This document shows, one piece after another, positions 55,918-64,000 of a stretch of 64,000 nt of DNA. How positions within the stretch are numbered: the first letter of the stretch is position 1; each line of letters begins with the position of its first letter. The translations under genes and the position numbers were made by a program. Where the stretch lies: the NCBI GenBank assembly GCA_026873275.1, contig JANTUC010000006.1, forward strand, positions 806,001 to 870,000. The letters run 5' to 3'. The notes under the pieces are model-generated. The model ran no database searches and was not told the DNA's origin. It was given only the letters and a program-made list of their open reading frames with translations. This DNA is from Pseudopithomyces maydicus. Its lineage: Eukaryota; Ascomycota; Dothideomycetes; Pleosporales; Didymosphaeriaceae.

Positions 55918-58735
55918 CTACACGCCCACATTCATCATTTCCAGCCTTCCCAACCCCGCCCTTTCCCTCAACGTCCCCATACTCAACCCTCTTCCACCTA
56001 ACGCCCCCGTCACAGTTCCGTTCGCGGTCCCATTCCCACTAACATATTCACTGAGACTAGGTGGCAGATCCTCAATCCGCGTCCCCCATGCACTCTCATT
56101 CTTTCCCAACGTGAGCACCAACTCCTTCCCGTCCGTGAAAAAGCTATGATCAATCCAGTTCTTAGTATACGGCTCACCGTCTAGGGTAGCTGACTGAATG
56201 TAGATAGCCTCGTAGGTAGGGTCGAAATTGACATTGCGGATGGTGGCGGTCTTCCCGGTCAAAGGAGACTTGATGGAGATGGAGTCGAAGTAGGGAGGTG
56301 TGATCAGATAGACGTTCTGGCCTGGGTTGGGGAAGAGTCCCATCCTGATTTTTGTAAGTAAATTGTCATTAGTAGGAAGATAGATTAATGCAATACATAC
56401 ATTGACATTGCGACAAAGGAGCCCATCGCACCAGAGTCGTCGTTACCAGGAAGACCAGCGTTTGTAGGTGAGAAATAGCGAGGGATGTAGAAGTGAGAAC
56501 GCTTTGCGCTGAGAGCGGGACGTCCAGCGTAATGATATTGGAATACAGTGAGGAACGATGGCTGGCCAGCGGTTAGAGTAACCTAAACACACAACGTAGA
56601 ACCGGTAGACTTACTTCATTCCCTATGTAGGTAATGTTCTGGTCATGTAAAAAATCTAGACGCCTGACGAACTCTTCGGGCCCACCATAGAGCTGTATCA
56701 GCGAAGCTTGGTCGCCTGGTACGAAGCTGCGAGTGGTCAGACATTGCGTGGATAATACGATCCTGGTAGCACGTACAAACCGTATTCCCACAAACTCGAT
56801 TCGAACGTCTCCTGGCCGGTGTTCTGTAAAGAACAAGATTTGCCCGAGTAGTTGTCAATGGTGGAGCACCACAGCGGATCCTGATTGTGCCACGTCCCAT
56901 TCAAATACTTTCCTTGAAAGAATCCCACGAATCCAGTATCACTTCCATTCCTGAACAGACTTTTCTGATCTTTTCTGAATAGATTTTCCCAGTTGCCGCT
57001 AGTATCTTTGTACTTCTCCACATCGTCGCTCTTGTCCAGTCCGGACGCCATCTGCGCGATACAAAAGTCGTTATACGCGTACTCCAAATTGCGGGAGACA
57101 GAGCGAGTCATGGTACCGAAGCCCTTGTAGTCAAAGTCCTGAGTAGGAATGTATCCTAGGGATTTCCAACTGTCGAGACCACCACGGCCTTGTACAGACC
57201 AGAAGAAAGGCTCGACTTCTGCATCTTTGACCACGTATTCGTATGCTTTTTCCCAATCGATGCCGTTATCAGAGTCATCCGATTTTTTGAGGAAGGCGTC
57301 GACTATTACGACGTCGGCGTTCGAACCGCCCTGTGTGTATCCCTTGCAATTGCTCATATGGCAATCTGGAAGCCAACCTTCGTGTTCAGCTGTATCAATA
57401 AGCGAACGTACCATCTGGTACAAAGCTGCGGGATCGTTGATTGTCAAGAACGGCAGCTGTGAGCGGAACGAGTCCCAGAGACAGTAAAACGAGTCAAAGT
57501 ACGGTCCACCGCTTTCCCAGTTGGGATTTTCACCAGTGTAATTCTGGGGGTTTACCTTCTCAGATTAGAATTAAAAACACCAGTTAGATGAGAAAAGACA
57601 GTTGACTACTCACCATGGTACGATAGATACCAGAATAGAAATTCGTGATCAAAGAGGAGTCCACACCCTCAGCAGATACCGTGATTGGCGAGAGCTTTTC
57701 CCGCCACAGCGACTCCGCAGTAGTATGTGTCTCTTCGAAATCGAAATCTGGAATTTCGGCTTCCGCGTGACTACATGCCTGTTCACTGCTAATATAGCTC
57801 ACAGCAATGCGAGCGAGAATTCCGTCAGCAGGGTTTTCGGCGAAGCGAATGAATCCACCCCCAGGTAGCGGGTATCCATTGATCGAGCGGTTGATCTTCA
57901 AGTCCTTCACCTTCGCACTAGCGCGCGAATTCACAAAGATGCCGTTGTCACGAATATCTGCGCCTTTGAAATCGGCACAAAAATATACGACGTAAGTATC
58001 GACGCCAAAACTAGCTTTGAAGCGAGCGTCTCCGGTCATCCTGCCCGTCGTCTCGTCGATCTGGATAGTAGCATTATCCTGTCGCGAATCGCTCAAATCC
58101 GTGAGATCCAATAGTATAAGCGGGCTTTCATCGCCCGTTGAAGGGAATTGAAAGCGAAAGAGGGATGTATGCTGCGCAGCTGTCATCTCAGCAGCTACAC
58201 CACTTTGTAGCTCTATGCCGAAGTATCCTGGGCTCGCCTTGACAGAATCCGCCTTGTAACGGACTTTTCTTTCTTTTTTGGGATAAATGCAACCGTCTAC
58301 GTCGCCTCCGGTACATGATGCGTAGGGGAAGAAAGCAAAATTTCCGAGCGATGGACTCCCTCCTGTTAGAAGAGTTAGAGAATTTAACCAAAGAACAAGA
58401 TGTGGAGTGATAGGCCCACCGTACCTGTTCCAGAGTCGTGCATCGTAGAAAAGCCAGTAACATTTCCATCCTCGGTTGTGAAGCCACCTTGATTACTTTC
58501 AGAATCCACATCGGCAACGGCTTTCGCCATGCCATATGGGAGGGTCGCTCCAGGAAAGACGTTCCCTGCTCAAGTTAGTTCGATGCAGCAGCAATACCTT
58601 CAAACTTGTCTTACCTCCATTCGCACTTCCAATCAATTGGTTAACATATTTTAAGTTATCAGTAGTATTCTGTGCTTGAGAAATGCGTGAAATGAGCGAC
58701 AGAAAAGCCACGATAGTGGATCTATGTAGACCCAT
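55918..58735 (-). CDS. Secreted GH92 alpha-1,2-mannosidase-like glycoside hydrolase
   Basis: Glycoside hydrolase family 92, Ca-dependent exo-alpha-mannosidase type acting on mannans or high-mannose glycans; secreted. Seven exons in order: 58735-58615, 58565-58425, 58362-57614, 57555-56777, 56726-56615, 56561-56401, 56344-55918; introns 49-62 nt, total 2490 nt, 829 aa. Signal peptide MGLHRSTIVAFLSLISRISQAQ. Landmarks: VNQLIGSANGGNVFPGATLPYGM, STMHDSGTGG, YRTM followed by PQNYTGENP, YCLWDSFRSQLPFL, GWLPDCHMSNCKGYTQGGSNADVVI, SLWEYGFFVPGDQA, the catalytic-region PGNDDSGAMGSFVAMSMMGLFP, and GQNVYLITPPYFDSI. The first in-frame ATG after the stop-free stretch is 58735. Confidence 0.93.
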
Positions 58736-59671
58736 CCTCAATCGGCCGAGCGACGACCGATATTTCGTCGCAACTGACGCTTACTTTCTTCCACTCGCTG
58801 AACGATGTACCTCTATGATTTGATGACTAACTTCTGACTCTTATTCTTTGCAATCACATAATCTGCAAATAATCACGAATCCAGGTACGAGGGAAACGCA
58901 AAGTTAAGTTATCTGCAGACCCTACAGTGCCATCACCAAAGTATTTGAATGCACTAGAACAACGCGCATGCAGCATCCTTCTCATGCACTCCTATTCGCG
59001 TGCGGTGAACATGTGGAAGGTACCAAAACCCCATTGTAACATCGCTTCACTGCCCATATTGCACGCAACCAGGATGCCCGGCGCAACCCAATGAGATCGC
59101 CCCCTCGGAATAGTCCTGCATGCAAGTGGGCACAAGTGTGCGCGGCTGTATGGGGTACTTATCTGCGGCGTACGGTTGCGGGATCGTCGCTGCATAACGT
59201 CCCCGTTCGATTGGGGAATCCTTGCCCAACCAGGCCTGCAGATTTGGTCATACGTTGGCCAGAATCGGCAGGTGGAAACATTGGATGGTCCACGCAGACG
59301 CCGCCGTAGCCATCAAGTCCTCCATGAACAGCTCTAGCAAAGCGTCCGGCTGTGGTGATTGTTACCAAGGCGAGATTGGGATGAGGGGGATAAGCGCTGA
59401 GCAACACCCCTGGACCATACAGAAACATCCCCGAAAAGGAATGGCGCATTTAAGGTTCCGGAGCCCCACTATACAATCTTCCGATAGTACCTCGAAGCGT
59501 GCAGTCAGCGTGGTGATAACGGCTTGGGGTGCTTTGAGACAATGTCGACTTTGAGCCAAACTTTCGCGTCGGCGGTTTCTCCGTCTGGACTCGTGGTACC
59601 TATTCCATGAAACATGCAAAGGTCCTGCGTGACCATTCAAAAGAGGGATGGACGTTGAGAGACTGATGGTG
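58736..59671. other. Intergenic, 936 nt, GH92 promoter
   Basis: Lies between the Zn2Cys6 regulator gene (upstream, same strand) and GH92. Contains a CGG-N11-CCG site next to the GH92 start. No gene recognised. Confidence 0.55.
58743..58759. promoter_or_regulatory. CGG-N11-CCG inverted triplet, GH92 5' leader
   Basis: Gal4-type spacing of inverted CGG half-sites, 8-24 bp upstream of the GH92 ATG. Zn2Cys6 dimers bind such pairs. Function here is inference. Confidence 0.35.
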
Positions 59672-61713
59672 TCATAGGACCTGCGTTAGACCATCGGCCA
59701 CTGACGCTTGCATTGCAGCTACTGCATCCATTGTTATGCCCACGTTCGTCACGCTGGACATCGGAGCAATAGCTTCGTTCCGATACGAGTTATCCGACGT
59801 GCCCTTGTGCGATCCTTCTGCCCAGATCCTCAGCGCCTCATCAATGTCCAAGTATGAGTACTGCAAATCGTGAAATTGTTTAGGGATAGCAGATGATATT
59901 GTCGAGTGTGGAGAATCGTTTTGGGGTGCTACTGCTTGTACGACTTTCAGCAATCGCTGCGCATATGCCCAACGAAGGGCACACAACTGTAGTTTTGCGA
60001 TAAGGTCGTCGAGGTAAAGAGCTGAGTCGGAGTCAAAAAGCTTCGCGTGAACTGAGAATCTCATTAATTTTAGTCCACATGAAACAGTTGGAACCTACCA
60101 ATACGGAACCGGATAGCAGCGAATATGCAAGGAATAATCAGTGGACTCATACTCTGTAAAGCGATATCCGAAAGCGCCTGCAAAACGTTTGTGATACTAT
60201 CGCAAGCTTCTAGGCAGCGCTGTATGGCGTGCTCCCACGTTCCAGGTGTACCTTCATGTGGTGGAAAAACAAGGCCCTGATATAATGCTATCGTCGCGCT
60301 ACGCACAAATTAGCCAAATACAGTTGTGGGGACTCAATCACTCACAGATCCAAAGTGCATTGTGTCAGAATGCTATTCGGGTCGTACTGTCCGCCATTAT
60401 CTGCGTTGAGTTGCAACTGCATCGTGTCGAACTTCGCTCGCCACGCCTTCAACCCTTCATCGACGGACTGACAGTCTTCACGTCTTCGAGCTCTCTCTTC
60501 TGATGAGTATAGATTATACGAGGTTTGAAGAAACCGATGGACATGGTATAGCTCATTTGTAGCGAGCATGACGTAAAGTGAGTACCCTGACGACATGGCC
60601 AAGTCATCGAAAGGCCAGGCGCTAATTACTGCTTCAGGAAAAGCCCAGGCAGCTTCGCTACAAGGGAGTAGACCGGTACTTTCAGGCTTTGATATAGTAA
60701 TATTCCAAGCCGCACCCAGAGTGGATGCACTATCAAGCACCTCGGTCATCCAATACGCCCGAATCTTTTCTTCTCTCTCAACTAGTGAGTCGGGTATGAC
60801 CAACATCCGGGGAGGCAGTGTAGAAACACGGTCGAAGTTGCGGCAATGGTGTGCCACGAGATCTCTCAAACCAAGCTGAAGAGCCATGCGTTTTGCGAGA
60901 GCGACTAAATTCCAATATTCTTTTAGACGACCCGCACCTAAATCATGGACAGACAAGATAAGGATAGCCTGGAGAGGCCTTAATGAAAGATTGCTAAAGG
61001 CCTCCATCATGACTTGGTTGCGAAGATCATTGGACAGTAGGTGAAGAGCCTCTGTTGTCAGTATGGGTGAACTGCAGTGATGCTGAACAGTGACAGCGAT
61101 TATTGCTTTCAAGACAAAGCTGTATGGTGTGTCTTCAATGTGAAGCATCGTATGAAGCGCTTCTGAGAGTGACGATTGGTGTAAGATCGGAAACCACGGA
61201 TGGTAGTCTTTGAACCAGGTGGCACAAAGTCCGTCGAGAATAGTAGGCGAGAATGGGTCGAATTGAAAAGGATTCACTCTCGCAGGCAGCTGATTGCTGT
61301 ACGCTGAAATCTCTGAAATCCCATGATTTGAGATATCCGCTGTAATTAACGGTGATTGAAGTTGTTCTCCTATGTGAAGCGTATGTGGGCAACGGTTGGA
61401 TTTGAGTGACTGAACCTCATTCTCAAGCTTTTCGAGCCTCTCTTCTAATGTCGATACATATCCGGCCCTTAGTCCCGGCTTGGACTTATCTTTAACTATG
61501 AACAAATCAATACCCGAGAGAAGAAATGGCGATTATCTCTGACTCTTACTATATTGGCAGTCCACACCCGCTTTAGCACAGTGATCACAACGTGGAATTC
61601 GGCGATTGCAGCGGGTCTTTCTTTGACGGCATAGCTTGCACCTGGTACACTTAGTGCCAGACACGACCTTAAGTAGAGCAGGAAGCTTACACTGTTTTGC
61701 TTAGTCCTTCCAT
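59672..61713 (-). CDS. Zn2Cys6 fungal-type transcription factor
   Basis: Nuclear regulator. Exons in order: 61713-61693, 61649-61550, 61495-60346, 60298-60099, 60051-59672; introns 43-54 nt, total 1851 nt, 616 aa. The binuclear zinc cluster is complete, Cys11-X2-Cys14-X6-Cys21-X6-Cys28-X2-Cys31-X6-Cys38 (CKLCRQRKTRCN, RCDHCAKAGVDC). Next come a basic linker and a coiled-coil dimerisation segment (LEERLEKLENEVQSLKS), then the middle homology region starting at FKDYHPWFPILHQSSL. The first exon of 21 nt is my weakest point: the downstream reading is secure but another start exon is possible. It lies just upstream of GH92 on the same strand and is a candidate local regulator. Confidence 0.88.
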
Positions 61714-62219
61714 GATAAACAAGCCCAGTCACAGCGCGACGACATGGCCCGGTGTCGCGGAACGTCACTCTGAGATGGATAAGAGCGTTACTATATTTAG
61801 CCTAGTGTACTACCGGGCCATGTTAACCCGAAGATAAACGCTCAGCCTTGCATTCGCTTGACTGAGCAACCTTGGTGTATCTCACAAAATTTCACATGAA
61901 TAGGCAATGGGGTTTGAAGCTGAACATGGCACTAGTATCATTGCTTCTCAGATACCTCACCAACTTTCCTTACCGGGGTATCCTCATCACCAAGCCCCAT
62001 ATACCTCCTTATCTAACCGTCATCCGTCATTCGAGCTCGTGCATTGCGTTACCCGTCCCTCGTCAATGCGACAAGAAACCATCGAACGCTATACCGCCAA
62101 GGCATATGCCCAATGCAAATGCCCGAAGAAACTTTTGTACCCATCTAGCCGGAAAGCGAAGCATGAAAAGTCCTTCCGGGCGTACATGTGGTTGCGCGTT
62201 CGTAACATGGTCTTGAAAA
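61714..62219. promoter_or_regulatory. Promoter region of the Zn2Cys6 regulator, 506 bp
   Basis: Between the UBP3 stop codon and the regulator start. Frames inside are short. Holds a CGG-N11-CCG site. Confidence 0.5.
61814..61830. promoter_or_regulatory. CGG-N11-CCG inverted triplet upstream of the Zn2Cys6 gene
   Basis: About 100 bp upstream of the regulator start, same spacing as the site at the GH92 leader. Possible autoregulatory site. Confidence 0.35.
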
Positions 62220-64000
62220 TCAAGACTCGATGCGCTGATAGAAAAGAATGTACGCAACCTTATTATCGCGCACATTCTCCTTCGGCAGCGGCGTTCTCTT
62301 GCCTGCCGAGTTGGGTGTCGCTGTGCCGTTGACAACTCCAGCCCACTTCTTCTCTTTCTTTTCCGAGCCGTTGACTTGGCTCCACCCACCCTTATCCGCC
62401 TCAGCATCACCGCCGATCTGATCGAAAAAGTTCTTGCTTTTTCCAGCGGCAGAGTCGTTCTTGTGTTGCTCGAGAGCGGCAGCGAGAACCTTGGGGTCCT
62501 CTTCAGCGCCGCCCTCAGCAACATCCTCTGCGCGGATGCGGCGGATAACTGTGTCATCCATTCGGATCCATTCACGGCCCTCTTGCCTCCGAAGATCGAC
62601 GGTATAGTGGCCGCCACTTGCATTCTTTCCGTGGTGATACACAACTCCAGTCAAACGGTAGCGTGGTGAACCACCACGCGCATTGAGCCCTCCTCGCTTG
62701 TGCGGTGGGAAGACCTCTTTCGGGATGTCCAGCTCGAGAGGATAGCCGATCTTCTTCCAGATCTTCTGTGGACCGTTGACGTCGTAATGAAAGCGCTTGA
62801 GATGCAATATAAGCACCGGCGGCAAGGTCTCGATGAACATTTGCTTGGTGGAAGGGCGCCCACCGCGAGTGGCGCTATCCAGGGTCTCGAGATGCGTCAG
62901 CCCCTTCAGCGCATCAGAGATATTGTTGATGTTAGGTGAGCCAATATCCAACTGCAATGGCTGATACGGTTCCAGTGTAACAGATGGCTTCTCGCCTGGT
63001 CGCTTGTACTCAGAACGGATCTTACCTCCGAATATTTTGGTCAGAGGGCTTTCAACATCAACAGCACCCGAGGATTGCGTGACAGACGACTTCTGTTTTG
63101 GTCCTACTTCGAGCCAGCCGCCATCAACAGATCCAGAGCGCTCGCTTGTAGGTGTTGTGATTGCGTTCTCGCCATTTGAAGAGCGAGTGCTCTTGATAAC
63201 ATGAGCGCACTCATCATGAAGACCAGCAAGCAAAAAACCTAGGAATTCTTCGGCATCCTCTTGCTGGCCCCGCTTCATATTATCGAATCGGGGGAGGCGC
63301 CTAATTACGTCATAAACGTATTCTGGGGTCAGTGGCTCGCCATATTGCTCCAACTCATTGTCCTTAAGGCGCATGCGCAGCTTTTCGGCAGATTCGGCGG
63401 AGTCGATGACTTTGAAATCGCGCATAAACATGATCATCGCATCCACAAGTGGAGTCTCTGACTTGAAGCTATGCACAACGCGTTTCGCGTACTGATCCAA
63501 GAAGTCATAAAATGGTACGCAAAAAGCAGTACTTGGAGAATCTGGGTTCTATCAGTGCATGGACGTGGTTGGTGATCTGAAGACAGGTCCTTACGGAGTT
63601 CATATAACACAGGTTACCCGTATTTACAAGGCCACGGGGTTCAAGAAAGGAAAGCTTTTTATAAGAATCAACAGAATAAGAGGCAAGGACATCGCCAAGA
63701 GAGTTGCTCTTGGGTGCAGTGGAGCCGTTAGTGGCGGCAACACCGTTAGTGGGGGCCGGGGCCTTGACTGCAGGTGCAGCGTTCTTCGAACGGAGAAGCG
63801 CGGCCCACGAGCCAGGTGTCGGCTTAGGGGGAGACGCCTTTGGCGCTTCTTCGGTACTATCAGTGGTCTCTGGAAGAGCAGCCCCATCGGCCTTCTCCTC
63901 CTTGTCTGCCGCTGTTGACTTTGCTGACTTTTGTGTGACAGAGGTGACGCTAGGAGCTTTGGCAGGCTTGATGGGAATCAACGGAACAGCAGGCTTTGTC
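62220..64000 (-). CDS. UBP3: Ubiquitin C-terminal hydrolase, UBP3/USP10 type (5' part outside window; frameshifted as sequenced)
   Basis: Deubiquitinase; yeast Ubp3 with Bre5 acts in COPII traffic, ribophagy and stress-granule control. Exons visible: beyond 64000 down to 63595, then 63541-62220, intron 53 nt. Upstream part is Lys/Ala/Pro-rich linker. Cys box GLVNTGNLCYMNS ends exactly at the intron; the next exon starts with the expected ILQVLLF and then CVPFYDFLDQ in a different frame, reconciled by one more base in the A5 run 63521-63525 (T5 on the coding strand). Other landmarks: QQEDAEEFLGFLLAGLHDE, PPVLILHLKRFHYD, His box YHHGKNASGGHYTVDLR and WIRMDDTVIRRI. An in-frame alternative acceptor avoids the indel but destroys the conserved NSxLQ motif. 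Confidence 0.92.
63521..63525 (-). other. Apparent -1 frameshift in A5/T5 run inside UBP3
   Basis: Coding strand reads ILQVLLF then loses frame before CVPFYDF. A sixth T restores the USP Cys-box continuation. Confidence 0.75.

Noticed and set aside
1..64000. Secondary-metabolite gene cluster
   Set aside because: An MFS exporter, a Zn2Cys6 regulator and hydrolases occur, but no PKS, NRPS, terpene synthase or P450 backbone gene is present and they are separated by housekeeping genes.

Overview
This is nuclear DNA from a filamentous ascomycete (Pezizomycotina). Gene content and style point to Dothideomycetes, but that placement is my inference. Almost every multi-exon gene can be spliced with short GT-AG introns of about 43-95 nt. 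Genes lie on both strands without operons. The families are typically fungal: TRI12-type MFS, RTA1, Zn2Cys6 regulator, GH92, tannase/feruloyl esterase, GPI-type small secreted proteins. I see no transposon, rRNA, tRNA, CRISPR array or virus.

Layout. 0-7 kb: TRI12-like MFS exporter, a small secreted protein, a lineage-type hypothetical, and a FAAH-like amidase. 7.5-13 kb: MMTAG2-family RNA-associated protein and Mediator MED6 sharing a 185-bp divergent promoter, then a KSP1/RAN1-type kinase. 13-20 kb: sparse; the only gene is enolase-phosphatase E1 (UTR4, methionine salvage), with four unusually long introns. 20-31 kb: RTA1-like membrane protein, TRAPPII subunit TRS130, a nuclear coiled-coil protein, and a GEMIN2/SIP1-like snRNP assembly factor. 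31-36.5 kb: a 3-kb gene-poor stretch, then a 795-aa protein with a 48-bp tandem-repeat array and an unrecognised C-terminal domain. 36.8-44 kb: NAD epimerase, a type-B carboxylesterase and a tannase/feruloyl esterase in divergent arrangement, and a GPI-type secreted protein. 44.5-50 kb: kinetochore CENP-O/MCM21, acetyl-CoA transporter (SLC33A1 type), and 2-Cys peroxiredoxin. 51.8-62 kb: an unrecognised 699-aa membrane protein, a Ser/Thr/Pro-rich single-pass protein, GH92 alpha-mannosidase and a Zn2Cys6 regulator. 62.2-64 kb: UBP3-type deubiquitinase, cut by the window edge.

How genes may work together. Most are independent housekeeping genes. Two accessory groups could be functional units: the esterase/tannase pair (ester-linked phenolics or plant polymers), and the GH92 gene with the upstream Zn2Cys6 regulator. 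The promoter or leader of each gene in the second group carries a Gal4-spaced CGG-N11-CCG site.

The strongest cross-cutting observation is technical. Five or six genes have a one-base shortage inside a short homopolymer (G5, C5, C5, A/T5, A/T4, perhaps another C5). Each is repaired by +1 base. In the four genes whose full model can be totalled (MFS, carboxylesterase, acetyl-CoA transporter, 699-aa membrane protein), the corrected length is divisible by three. This looks like systematic homopolymer under-calling in the assembly rather than true pseudogenes.
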